64,000 nt of DNA from Candidatus Thioglobus sp. NP1 (GCF_003326015.1 NZ_CP023860.1:434001-498000); one strand, 5' to 3'. Shown: positions 50,741-59,307, counted from the first letter of the stretch. A program made the numbers and translations. The notes: generated by a model not told the origin, from the sequence alone.

Positions 50741-51183
50741 TGAACATCTATGTTATCAATGGTCCAAATATAAATCTACTTGGCACTCGTGAGCCAGAAA
50801 TTTATGGTCACGAGACATTAGACAGTATTTCTAAGGAGTGCATTAATTTGGGCTCTAAAGATGGCCATGATGTTAAATTTATGCAGTCTAATTATGAGGG
50901 TGAACTGGTTGAATGGATTCAGGATGCAATAAATAAAAAAATTGATGCAATTGTCATTAATGCAGCTGCCTATACGCATTCATCAATTGCAATACACGAT
51001 GCTCTAAAGTCCTTCCCTGGCTTTAAGATAGAGCTGCATATTTCCAATCCACATTTACGTGAAACTTTTAGGCATATTTCTTTTATCTCACCAGCAGTGG
51101 ACGCCGTTGTTGCAGGTCTTGGTGCCGATGGCTATAGTCATGTCATTGAGTTATTGGCAGATTTACAAAAGAGCTATAAGTAA
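50740..51183 (+). CDS. aroQ: 3-dehydroquinate dehydratase, type II
   Basis: A 147-residue AroQ. It dehydrates 3-dehydroquinate to 3-dehydroshikimate as part of a dodecamer. NGPNINLLGTREPEIYG holds the catalytic R17 and Y22. INAAAYTHSS holds N74 and H80, ELHISN holds H100, and HLRETFRH holds the substrate arginine. Directly preceded by a divergent copy of itself. In other genomes aroQ usually sits with accBC, so this placement beside amine/phosphonate genes is unusual. Confidence 0.93.
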   Translation: MNIYVINGPNINLLGTREPEIYGHETLDSISKECINLGSKDGHDVKFMQSNYEGELVEWIQDAINKKIDAIVINAAAYTHSSIAIHDALKSFPGFKIELHISNPHLRETFRHISFISPAVDAVVAGLGADGYSHVIELLADLQKSYK

Positions 51184-51252
51184 AAATAAAACTCTAATAA
51201 TTATTTCAAGTTATTAAATATCAGCATATCTGTTTTAATACAAATATCAATC

Positions 51253-53688
51253 CTAAGCTAATATTCGACTATAACTTGGATCATAAATCCCAAATGGAAT
51301 GACTTCAACTGAAATCATTTCACCTAATAAATCTAGCATCATTCTAGTTCCTTCTATAGATTTATCTAGATTTACAAATGCATATGCAAGGTTGAGATTT
51401 ACTCTGTGTCCCCATTCTCCAGATGTTATTGTACCAATGACTTTATCATCTTCAATTAGTGAGGCTCCACCATATGCAGGAGAATTTTTACTATCTATTT
51501 TTAGACAGACAAGTTTTTGTTTCATGCCATCTTTGAAGCGATTTTGTAATGCTTTTTTTCCAATGAAGTTATCTTTATTTAGATTGACAAAACGATCAAG
51601 GCCAGTTTCATAAGGATCAAACTCAGTTAGTAAGTCTGACTTCCATGCTAAAAATCCTTTTTCCATTCTCATGGACTCTACAGCTCTTGACCCAAAAAGC
51701 TTCATTCCAAAACCTTTTCCCGCATTAGAGATTGTTAGATAAGCTGCGTATAGAAATGAATTTGGGATATGCACTTCATAAGCAAGCTCACCTGAGAAGC
51801 TAACTGACATTACGGTGGCTGGAGAAAAACCTATGAAACATTCCCTGACACTTAGCCATGGAAAGGCCTCCTTACTCCAGTCTTCACGGCTGCATCTTGA
51901 TAAGACATCTCTTGCTTTGGGCCCTGCTAAAAGGAGGATAGTTTGATCATTAGTTAGGCTTTTAATTGCGACTTCTTCATCATCTTTTAAGTGTTGCTTT
52001 AGCCAATCCATATCATGGAACTCCGATGCTGCAGCTGAACCATACCAGATTCGATTAGGCCCTCGATCTGATGACGGAATATTAGAAATAGTTGCCTCAC
52101 TTTTTATCATTCCAAAGTCATTCAATAGATAACCTAATCCAATTCGACTTGGCTTGTGAGTAATATTTCCACAAAACATACGATCGATAAAAGTATCAGC
52201 ATCTGGGCCACTAATTTCAAACCGATTAAAGCCATTGACCTCGGTGAGTCCAACATTGTTTTGTATGTTCTTTACTTCTTTTGCGACAATTTCAAATGTT
52301 TCATCAAAATGAAAAGAGAGTGATGGTTGAAAGTCTTTTGAGGGTTTTATATATTCAACACGCTCCCATCCATTAATCACTGTGAATGCAGCATTTTCTG
52401 AATCCATTACTGGAGTGAGAGGAGTAGTTTTTGCATTGCGAGCTGTAGGGCGATGCTCATGAGGAAAATGAAAGCGAAACTCATTTTGATAATCTTCAAT
52501 GGCCTTTAGAGAGGTCATTTCAACATTCGCATGAGAGGTAAATCTTCTAGGATCAAGACACCAAGTGTCATAGCATGCCTCACCATGAACAATTTGTTGG
52601 GCAAGCAACCAACCGTGTCCGCCACCTTCACCAAGACCAGCTCTTAAGCCAATTATGCAAAAAGCATTTTCTTTTCCTGGAATTTTTCCAACCAGTGGAG
52701 CACCATCAATTGTGTAGGTAATTGGGCCATTAATAATGCTTCTGATTCCAGCATTCATAAGAGCTGGCATGCGCTCAAATGCCCCATCCAAAACATCAGT
52801 CACTCTCTCTAAATCATCCGGACAGAGAGCATTCACAAAGTTTGGATCGATTCCATCCATCCCCCATGGTTTACAATTTTGTTCATAAAATCCAATCAGA
52901 AGTCCATTCTTATCTTGTCGACAATAATAATCAGATATAGGACATCTTAAGAGAGGCATTCGATGATCTGAATGGATAATTTCTGGAATATCCTCTGTTA
53001 AAAAGTACTGATGCTCCATAGAAGCTATAGGATGATGGACGCCCATCATTTTGCCTACCTCATTTACCCTGTATCCACAGGCATTAACAATAATATCACA
53101 ATCAATATTACCATTCTCAGTAGTAACCTTCCATGTCCCATCTGGGTATTGTTCTAATGCAGTTACTGGAGTATTTGTGTAAACCTCAGCACCAGCTTTT
53201 CGAGCTCTTCGAGTTAAAGAGTGACATAATTGATAAGGGTCTATATCACCATCAAGTGGATCCCATAATCCACCAATTAAATTATCTGTTGATATTAATG
53301 GATGACGTCGTTGACATTCCTTGGCATCAATGACTTCAAAATTAACATCCATACCTCTAGCCATTGATACAAAGTGATGGTAGCCCTGCATTTGTTCTTT
53401 TGTACTGGCAAGTCTTATTCCTCCATCACCGTAGTTGTAGTTGACTGGGTGATCTGAATCATCAGACAATTCTTTGTATAATTTAATTGAATGTGTTTTT
53501 AAACCAACCATTGTTTGGTTCATGCCAAAATTAGTAACCTGCGCTGCAGAGTGCCAAGTGGTTCCACTAGTAAGATCATTTCGCTCAACTAGAACAACAT
53601 CCGCCCAGCCCTCTTCAGTAAGGTGGTATAAGGTGGAACAGCCCGCAATTCCTCCCCCAATAACTACAACCCTGGCTCTTGATTTCAT
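51253..53688 (-). CDS. FAD-dependent dimethylglycine/sarcosine dehydrogenase-like protein
   Basis: An 811-residue two-domain enzyme. The N-terminal DAO flavoprotein half begins with VVVIGGGIAGCSTLYHL (FAD dinucleotide motif). GTTWHSAAQVTNFG places H46 where related dehydrogenases bind FAD covalently. The C-terminal half is GcvT-like (FNRFEISGPDADTFIDR, MEKGFLAWKSDL) and would pass the released one-carbon unit to tetrahydrofolate. The likely substrates are dimethylglycine or sarcosine. Its location opposite TmpAB fits the breakdown of glycine betaine, though the first demethylation enzyme is not in the window. It follows the CIA30 gene by 17 bases. Confidence 0.87.
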   Translation of the reverse strand: MKSRARVVVIGGGIAGCSTLYHLTEEGWADVVLVERNDLTSGTTWHSAAQVTNFGMNQTMVGLKTHSIKLYKELSDDSDHPVNYNYGDGGIRLASTKEQMQGYHHFVSMARGMDVNFEVIDAKECQRRHPLISTDNLIGGLWDPLDGDIDPYQLCHSLTRRARKAGAEVYTNTPVTALEQYPDGTWKVTTENGNIDCDIIVNACGYRVNEVGKMMGVHHPIASMEHQYFLTEDIPEIIHSDHRMPLLRCPISDYYCRQDKNGLLIGFYEQNCKPWGMDGIDPNFVNALCPDDLERVTDVLDGAFERMPALMNAGIRSIINGPITYTIDGAPLVGKIPGKENAFCIIGLRAGLGEGGGHGWLLAQQIVHGEACYDTWCLDPRRFTSHANVEMTSLKAIEDYQNEFRFHFPHEHRPTARNAKTTPLTPVMDSENAAFTVINGWERVEYIKPSKDFQPSLSFHFDETFEIVAKEVKNIQNNVGLTEVNGFNRFEISGPDADTFIDRMFCGNITHKPSRIGLGYLLNDFGMIKSEATISNIPSSDRGPNRIWYGSAAASEFHDMDWLKQHLKDDEEVAIKSLTNDQTILLLAGPKARDVLSRCSREDWSKEAFPWLSVRECFIGFSPATVMSVSFSGELAYEVHIPNSFLYAAYLTISNAGKGFGMKLFGSRAVESMRMEKGFLAWKSDLLTEFDPYETGLDRFVNLNKDNFIGKKALQNRFKDGMKQKLVCLKIDSKNSPAYGGASLIEDDKVIGTITSGEWGHRVNLNLAYAFVNLDKSIEGTRMMLDLLGEMISVEVIPFGIYDPSYSRILA

Positions 53689-53705
53689 ATTAATACTTGA
53701 TGTGC

Positions 53706-54293
53706 TTAATAATAAAACTCTAATGTTGAAACTGAAATATCAGAAACATGATCTCTTCCATAAGCAACAATTCCAAAACTCCTAATTTTTTTTGGATCCA
53801 AGGCTGTCTCTTTTGACCATCTACGTTCAAATTTATTGAAAGGAAGATCTATCATTTGCCACTCAGAATTTGTCTTAAAAGTAATAGCATAATAGTCCGA
53901 TGGTGAATAACTTTCATCGGTTCGAATGTGAATATAATATGTTTCTCCATTTCCTCTTACGTTAAGTCGAACGCCTTTGAGATTTTTACCTTCCCTTTCG
54001 GAGTTTGCGAATGAGACTCTTGATCGTAACTGAATAAAACCACCATTATTTGCTGTACTGACATTACCAGTTAGTCTTGCATAAAACATTTCTCCATCTT
54101 GTTCAAGATTTACCTGGCCATCTGATACACCCCCCATTACTCGATCACTGACGTACTGCCAGTAGTTTCCACTATCTGCATTAAATGGAAATGAAAGGTC
54201 GGCCACAGCAATTGCTTTTGAGTTAATAGTAATCATGAAAATTATCGATAAAAAAAAGAATGCTTTTGAAGACTTAAAAGATTTATTCAACAT
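53706..54293 (-). CDS. CIA30/NDUFAF1-family secreted protein
   Basis: A 195-residue protein with a signal peptide (about residues 1-31, ending AIAVA). The rest is a galactose-binding-like jelly roll of the CIA30 family, with YWQYVSDRVMGGVSDGQ, NNGGFIQLRSRVSF and YYAITFKT. Eukaryotic members assist assembly of respiratory complex I. Bacterial exported members have no assigned role. It lies 17 bases upstream of the dehydrogenase gene on the same strand, suggesting co-transcription. Confidence 0.8.
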   Translation of the reverse strand: MLNKSFKSSKAFFFLSIIFMITINSKAIAVADLSFPFNADSGNYWQYVSDRVMGGVSDGQVNLEQDGEMFYARLTGNVSTANNGGFIQLRSRVSFANSEREGKNLKGVRLNVRGNGETYYIHIRTDESYSPSDYYAITFKTNSEWQMIDLPFNKFERRWSKETALDPKKIRSFGIVAYGRDHVSDISVSTLEFYY

Positions 54294-54347
54294 AGGAATT
54301 AATATATCTAGAAAATAAATTTAATTATATGGGGAATTAGTCAAAAA

Positions 54348-54764
54348 TTATTTACATTTACTGCAAAATCCTTGAAATTCTATAACTTGCCCGTCCTTAA
54401 TTGAAAACTTATTTGACTCTGGTAATGATAGTTGAGCAGAGACTTGGCAAGACTCCTCTATGGACTTACACATGGAGCAATGAAGTAACACATGAAAGTG
54501 ATTAGTATGACTGTCATTACACATTAAAAAAGTATTACTTGAATCAATTTTATGCACGACATCCATTTCAATCCAGAAATCAAGAACTCTATAAATTGTG
54601 CTGATATTAAATGCTTGCCCTTTATCTTTTAGTCGCCCCAATAGATCATAGGCAGACAGATTTTTACCTGAATGATTTAGTTCATCGACAATAGATATTC
54701 TTTGGGGTGTTGCACTTCTTCCAGAATCTAGGCATTTGGAAATTAACTCAGATCTTTCAATCAT
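54348..54764 (-). CDS. zur: Fur-family metalloregulator, probably Zur
   Basis: A 138-residue Fur-family repressor. The N-terminal winged helix includes RSATPQRISIVDEL and FNISTIYRVLDFW (recognition helix). The C-terminal metal-binding part has two CxxC pairs, CSMC and CSKC at the extreme end, forming the structural zinc site, and an HTNHFHVLLHC sensor region. Short size and CSKC ending resemble Zur. It is the last gene of a zinc-uptake-type operon, which supports Zur over Fur or PerR. The ATG at 54764 follows GAGGA and overlaps the DUF3299 gene by 8 bases. Confidence 0.75.
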   Translation of the reverse strand: MIERSELISKCLDSGRSATPQRISIVDELNHSGKNLSAYDLLGRLKDKGQAFNISTIYRVLDFWIEMDVVHKIDSSNTFLMCNDSHTNHFHVLLHCSMCKSIEESCQVSAQLSLPESNKFSIKDGQVIEFQGFCSKCK

Positions 54765-55302
54765 CACTTTCCTCTATATTGTAATCATCATCATCAAAGT
54801 GCAGTGTTTCAATAACCACATCACTAATAGTATACCCACTATCTGCAATATCAAAACTTTGAGAGCCAACAGATATCCTGCCATAAACAATTATAGGTAC
54901 ATACAAATCTCGAAATTCTGTTGGATCACTTGACGCATCAACAAGCAGTGTTTGATTTAAAGGAGGGGGCGGAACATGGATGCATTGCCCAGATTCTGGA
55001 ACAAGTAAAAACTTACTTACATCAGAACCCTGATATTCAACTGGAACCATAAAGCCAGCCAATGCAATATCTTGACCCTCTAGTGAGATATTTAGTTTCT
55101 TACTAGCCTCATCAAGTTTATTTTGAAAGTCTTCACTAATATAGGTGTCATAAGATAAGTCATCAGGAATAAAATCGTATGCACCAGCTGGTTCAAGGCT
55201 TAACCAATTATCTTGAAGATCCATTAAATAGTCATCAGTGACAACTATTGCCAAGGAATTCAATGATAGGGCCATTAAAAAAATTGCAATTATTTTTGCC
55301 AT
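54757..55302 (-). CDS. DUF3299 periplasmic protein (Zrg operon component)
   Basis: A 181-residue protein with an N-terminal signal segment (MAKIIAIFLMALSLNSLA). The conserved DUF3299 core is GFMVPVEYQGSDVSKFLLVPESGQCIHVPPPPLNQ, with one cysteine and the VPPPP run. DUF3299 proteins accompany DUF2796 proteins and an ABC transporter in the ZrgABCDE zinc uptake system described in Vibrio cholerae. It lies 9 bases after the permease gene and overlaps the Fur-family gene. Exact function unknown. Confidence 0.82.
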   Translation of the reverse strand: MAKIIAIFLMALSLNSLAIVVTDDYLMDLQDNWLSLEPAGAYDFIPDDLSYDTYISEDFQNKLDEASKKLNISLEGQDIALAGFMVPVEYQGSDVSKFLLVPESGQCIHVPPPPLNQTLLVDASSDPTEFRDLYVPIIVYGRISVGSQSFDIADSGYTISDVVIETLHFDDDDYNIEESDD

Positions 55303-55310
55303 GATTGAGT

Positions 55311-56558
55311 TTAACCTAGTGTTTGATGTAAATTCTTTCTAAAAACCATAATGGCTGGAATTAAGCTGCTTAGAACTCCGGATAATAAGATAATAGTAAA
55401 TATTCTGATTTCACCCAAACTTACCAACTTAAATGATGGCGTAATTCCTAACGCTAGGTTAAGCTGATTAGTTGCAAAATAAGTTACTATTGTTACAATT
55501 AAAATTGCACCAACAATTGCAACTAATCCAATTATAAGGGCCTCATAAATTACTATTCCACCTAAGAATATTGGAGAAGCTCCATTAGCTCTATAGATAG
55601 TCATTTCTTGTTTGCGATTCTCTAAACTCGCAATAATGAGAGTAATCATTGCTATTAAACTAATGGCAATGATAATCCAACTAAGCAACTCAAAACCTTT
55701 ATCCACTAGTCCAACAATTGACCAAAGCTGAGATAAAGCAATACCCGGAATAACTGCAGATATGGCCTCACTTGGGTACTCCCTAATGCTCTTGGTAAAA
55801 TTAAATAGAGTTAATTGTGACTTGAGTCCTACAAAAGCAGCAGTTATAGTTTTTGGATTTAGGTCGTCTTCAGGAATAGCAGATAGGTCAATATTATCAA
55901 GACTGAATACTTTTCTTCCACTTTGCCAGCCCAAGTGCAACAACTCATAACCCCGTAAATCCAAAAAAATAGCTTGATCAATTGGTGTAGCTGTTTTATC
56001 AAGTATGCCTGTTACAATAAATGAGAAGTCATCATGTTTACTGCCTATTGACTCAGATGATCCATGAGTTATCTGAATGCTTGTCCCAATTTTATAATTA
56101 AGTTTACTAGCAACATCTGCACCTAAAACTACTTCTGATATTTCAGAAAATATTCTACCTTCTGAAACTTTTAATGATTTATTAGAACCATATTTGATAT
56201 GTTCAAAGTAATTTGAATCAGTAGCTATTACTCTAAAACCTTTATGACTATCACCCAAAGCAATAGGAACTATCCAATCTATATCATTTCTTAGTTTAAT
56301 TTCATCAATTGTTTTAGTAGTAATATTATTTGTAGGTCGTCCAAGATGAAATACCGTATACAGAACTAGCTCAAGGGAGCTTGATCTTGGACCAATAATT
56401 GCATCAACTCCTGAAATACTTTGGTTAAAGCCTTCCTCTGCTCCCTGTTGAATCCGTTCAATACTTAGTAACAGAACCATAGACGCCATTAATGATATTG
56501 TGACCAACGAAGTAGGCAGAATTCTTGACCAAATTGATTTAAATAATGGAATGAGCAT
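55311..56558 (-). CDS. ABC transporter permease, FtsX/MacB/LolC-like
   Basis: A 415-residue inner-membrane protein with one N-terminal span (SLVTISLMASMVLLLSIE), a large periplasmic MacB-type domain (about 45-275) and three C-terminal spans (about 285-305, 335-360, 385-408). The last region (MTIYRANGASPIFLGGIVIYEA) is the FtsX signature. Such permeases do not usually carry ions through a pore but move substrates in the envelope by mechanical coupling. It overlaps the ATPase gene by 20 bases. Confidence 0.87.
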   Translation of the reverse strand: MLIPLFKSIWSRILPTSLVTISLMASMVLLLSIERIQQGAEEGFNQSISGVDAIIGPRSSSLELVLYTVFHLGRPTNNITTKTIDEIKLRNDIDWIVPIALGDSHKGFRVIATDSNYFEHIKYGSNKSLKVSEGRIFSEISEVVLGADVASKLNYKIGTSIQITHGSSESIGSKHDDFSFIVTGILDKTATPIDQAIFLDLRGYELLHLGWQSGRKVFSLDNIDLSAIPEDDLNPKTITAAFVGLKSQLTLFNFTKSIREYPSEAISAVIPGIALSQLWSIVGLVDKGFELLSWIIIAISLIAMITLIIASLENRKQEMTIYRANGASPIFLGGIVIYEALIIGLVAIVGAILIVTIVTYFATNQLNLALGITPSFKLVSLGEIRIFTIILLSGVLSSLIPAIMVFRKNLHQTLG

Positions 56559-57210
56559 TATGTTTATTAAAATCTAAAACAGTATCAAAGTAGGGTGCAA
56601 TTGAGAGATCATGACTTACCATTATTATTGCCTGATGAGATCGATCAAAAGTATTCATTACTTCATCAAGAAATTTTTTGGTTGTATCGTTATCAAGTGC
56701 TGATGTTGGTTCATCAGCTAAAATTAAATCTGGTTTTCCTAGTAAGGCTCGAGCAACTGCAACCCTTTGCTGTTGGCCAACACTTAAATTATCAATTGCT
56801 GTATTTAAAATTTCTTTTTCCAGACCAAGAGAGCTGATGAGCCTCTCAATCTCCTGATGCGTATCGCTGACTTTAGATTTCCTATTTTTAGAAAACTTAA
56901 TTCCAAGAGCAATATTTTCTGAAACATTTAAAAATGGGATGAGGTTTAGCGTTTGAAAAATATAACCAATATGATCTGCTCTAAATTTATCCAGACTCAT
57001 CGAGGACATATCTGAATAATCAGTGTCATTAAAGTTTATCGAGCCTTCTTGAAGCCTAAGAGCTCCTGCAATAAGACTAAGCAAGGTCGTCTTACCACAG
57101 CCTGAAAAACCACTAATCAATAAGCGTTGTCCTGTTTCAATTTCAATGTCTGGAAATTCAATAGTCTTGCCATGCTTATAAAGATATTTCAGGCCTGTTG
57201 TTTTGAGCAT
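56539..57210 (-). CDS. ABC transporter ATP-binding protein, LolD/MacB-like
   Basis: A 223-residue ATPase. Walker A is GFSGCGKT at about 34-41, the Q-loop lies in GYIFQTLNLIPFLNV, the signature is LSVGQQQRVAVARALL, Walker B is LILADEPTSALD, and the switch histidine is in MVSHDL. It pairs with the FtsX-like permease encoded immediately downstream. It follows the DUF2796 gene by 16 bases. Confidence 0.9.
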   Translation of the reverse strand: MLKTTGLKYLYKHGKTIEFPDIEIETGQRLLISGFSGCGKTTLLSLIAGALRLQEGSINFNDTDYSDMSSMSLDKFRADHIGYIFQTLNLIPFLNVSENIALGIKFSKNRKSKVSDTHQEIERLISSLGLEKEILNTAIDNLSVGQQQRVAVARALLGKPDLILADEPTSALDNDTTKKFLDEVMNTFDRSHQAIIMVSHDLSIAPYFDTVLDFNKHNAHSII

Positions 57211-57226
57211 TAAAATTTCACATTTT

Positions 57227-57877
57227 TTAGAAGGTTATCATATTATCTAATGAATCAAAGCTTTTAGTGAAGCCTTTATTATTTATGACAGCATCAAAAT
57301 TTATTGTCTCTAAATCGTCAAACCGATCAAAAGCAGTAAATCTAAGACCGTTTAGTAGCGAAGGTTCTTCACATATAAATTCATAAGCTAACTCAATGTC
57401 TTTATGATCGCCTTCAGTTGAAACTTTATGAAACTCAGATTCAAAAGAGCTAAGTGCACATTTTGCTGAGAAAGGCAAATCAAATAGTAATGAATAATTT
57501 TTAAATTCCTCTAAAGACTCCTTAGTAATTTCTTTGTGCACATCATTTTCTTCGTGCTCGTCATGCTCATCATGGTCATCATGCTTGTCATCGTCATGCT
57601 CATCATGCTCATCATGGTCATCATGCTTGTCATCGTCATGCTCATCATGCTCATCATGGTCATCATGCTTGTCATCGTCATGCTCATCGTCATGTTCATC
57701 ATGGTCATCAACATATAATTGAGCTATTGGCATTTCATAAGATATTGCTACTTCTTTCTGACTTAAGATCATTGTTACATTATTTAAGCCATGAACATGA
57801 GCATTGGCATGCCTAGTTTCTTCTGCGAATGTATATGATGAAACAAGAAGTAATATAAAAAATTTAAGTTTTGACAT
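57227..57877 (-). CDS. zrgA: DUF2796 zinc-binding periplasmic protein (ZrgA-like)
   Basis: A 216-residue protein with a signal peptide ending near YTFAEE. The DUF2796 start HANAHVHGLNNVTMIL follows. Residues 57-113 are almost wholly His, Asp and Glu in a 14-residue unit repeated three times, a typical zinc-collecting segment. The C-terminal part (FDLPFSAKC, VINNKGFTKSFD) is the DUF2796 core. ZrgA in Vibrio is a zinc-binding component of an ABC uptake system. I chose the ATG at 57877, since the N-terminal extension from 57958 would run through the promoter and spoil the signal peptide. First gene of the operon. Confidence 0.87.
   Translation of the reverse strand: MSKLKFFILLLVSSYTFAEETRHANAHVHGLNNVTMILSQKEVAISYEMPIAQLYVDDHDEHDDEHDDDKHDDHDEHDEHDDDKHDDHDEHDEHDDDKHDDHDEHDEHEENDVHKEITKESLEEFKNYSLLFDLPFSAKCALSSFESEFHKVSTEGDHKDIELAYEFICEEPSLLNGLRFTAFDRFDDLETINFDAVINNKGFTKSFDSLDNMITF
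57559..57709 (-). repeat. 42-bp in-frame tandem repeat in zrgA
   Basis: The same 42-base unit recurs with CATGGT at 57571, 57613 and 57655 on the plus strand, nearly identical at the DNA level, with a partial unit at each end. It encodes the unit DDDKHDDHDEHDEH. Near-identity of DNA, not just protein, points to recent slippage or unequal exchange. Confidence 0.9.
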
Positions 57878-57909
57878 CAGTCCTACCCTTTTTAAAAAAT
57901 AATTGCGAT

Positions 57910-57938
57910 AATATATCAGATATGCAATATTATTGCAA
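57910..57938 (-). promoter_or_regulatory. Probable promoter of the zrg/zur operon
   Basis: On the minus strand there is a -35 TTGCAA (57933-57938), a 17-base spacer and a -10 TATATT (57910-57915), about 32 bases before the chosen zrgA start. Confidence 0.6.
57923..57937. promoter_or_regulatory. Palindromic operator candidate (Zur box)
   Basis: A perfect 15-base palindrome TGCAATATTATTGCA with a central T, overlapping the -35 box and spacer of the zrg promoter. Its place, and the Fur-family gene in the same operon, suggest autoregulated repression by Zur. The sequence differs from the enterobacterial Zur consensus. Confidence 0.55.
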
Positions 57939-57973
57939 TATTTGTCTATTAAATTCATACTTAAAATATAAAT

Positions 57974-58603
57974 CTATTTCTTTCTAAAAATGGCAATAAT
58001 TACTTTATCGTTTCCATAGTTTTCATCTGGATTATTTCCATAAACTAATATTTCGTGAAGTTTTGGTTCAGTGATATTTTTTTGAATCTCTATGAATTTT
58101 TTATCAAATCCAGCTTTCTTGTATAGCTTGTTGTGGATAGTAAAAACAAACAGTCCACCAGGTTGGGCAATCCTTAAAAGTTCATCAAATGCACTTGGCC
58201 CAACATGGCCATGAGTAAAAGTTCCTGCACTTACAATAGCTCCATAATGATTATCATTTATTGATAATCTTTTAGTTACATCTGCTTCAATTATTTTTGA
58301 GTAACAATTTTTTAATCTAGCAATTTCTAGCATTTCAGGAGAGATATCTAGGGCATCAATTTCTTTTGAGGAAAATTTTAAACGCTCTCCAACGAGCCCT
58401 GTGCCTGCTCCAACATCTAGAATTGGAGTGTCATTATTATTGGAATATTTATCAAAATATTTCGCTATTTCAAAGGGTGAACGATAATCATTTTGTATAG
58501 CAAAATCACTATCATATGTAGATGCCCAAGTTCGATATAAATTTATTGAATCCTCAGGAGTTACTAATGAATACGCGTCTTGTAACCCTTTTTTATTAGA
58601 CAT
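57974..58603 (-). CDS. Class I SAM-dependent methyltransferase
   Basis: A 209-residue Rossmann methyltransferase. The SAM-binding motif is ILDVGAGTGLVGERL, acidic loop IDALDISPEML, then VTKRLSI and GGLFVFTIHN. The start (PEDSINLYRTWASTYDSDF) resembles the Williams-Beuren/Mg-protoporphyrin-like small-molecule methyltransferases. The substrate is unknown. It lies about 16 bases before the upstream region of zrgA on the same strand, so some read-through into the zinc operon is possible. Confidence 0.8.
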   Translation of the reverse strand: MSNKKGLQDAYSLVTPEDSINLYRTWASTYDSDFAIQNDYRSPFEIAKYFDKYSNNNDTPILDVGAGTGLVGERLKFSSKEIDALDISPEMLEIARLKNCYSKIIEADVTKRLSINDNHYGAIVSAGTFTHGHVGPSAFDELLRIAQPGGLFVFTIHNKLYKKAGFDKKFIEIQKNITEPKLHEILVYGNNPDENYGNDKVIIAIFRKK

Positions 58604-58632
58604 ACGGTCCTTAAGAAGATTTTATTAATTTT

Positions 58633-59178
58633 TTAATTTAGTTTGCGTTTTATAAATGCAATTATTGCGATTATGATTCCGACTAAGATTATCAAATAAG
58701 TAAGACTGGACATTACCCATTTAAAGGAGTTAATTCCAGATCCAACGGACACTAATGTTTCTGATATTGAATTTGAAATAAAATAGCTTTTAAGCATTAA
58801 TATTTCAGCAAAATTCTCTGACCAATCGGCAAGCATTCCTAGAATAGGGACTATCATTAATAGACGCCTCTGATTAAATAGATATTTAATCCAAGTTGCG
58901 TACATTAAAGTATAAATTATTGCAAAAATTACATCCCAAATTTGTAGGAATTGGCCATAACAAATAAGTTGTTCCTTTGTCCTTAATCCAAAGAAACCTT
59001 GAACCATTTCTTGAGTATAAGAAAAAGTAAGGCCTAATGAGTTTGATCCAACATCGACAGCAAAACATTTACCATTAGGACTTAAAACAAATAATAAGTA
59101 TAAGAAAAATGCTAATGTAAATCCTAAAGCATAATATAACGTTTTTCGTTCTTCAGATTGACCAATGATTTCAGACAT
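58633..59178 (-). CDS. Conserved membrane protein of unknown function
   Basis: A 181-residue protein that I do not recognise. It has about four membrane spans: 13-31, a segment near 78-95, 108-120 and 150-176. A longer extracytoplasmic loop lies after span 1 (SPNGKCFAVDVGSNSLG), and the C terminus is basic (KRKLN). LADWSENFAEILML is a notable charged motif before the last pair of spans. It lies 29 bases upstream of the methyltransferase gene and may be co-transcribed. Confidence 0.6.
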   Translation of the reverse strand: MSEIIGQSEERKTLYYALGFTLAFFLYLLFVLSPNGKCFAVDVGSNSLGLTFSYTQEMVQGFFGLRTKEQLICYGQFLQIWDVIFAIIYTLMYATWIKYLFNQRRLLMIVPILGMLADWSENFAEILMLKSYFISNSISETLVSVGSGINSFKWVMSSLTYLIILVGIIIAIIAFIKRKLN

Positions 59179-59307
59179 ATTATTATTTTTTTATTATATT
59201 AATTAATATAATAATGTTAAACAGTGTGGCTATGTGAGTATTATTTTTTAATCCATTCACATTTAAATACAACAATTTTTAAGGATGCTTAAGTAGAGGG
59301 ATCTATG

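Noticed and set aside
57534-57722. Cys/Ser-rich and Met/Ile-rich ORFs of about 60 codons across the zrgA repeat in other frames
   Set aside because: They are low-complexity shadows of the 42-base repeat. The minus-strand frame has a signal peptide and a family match.
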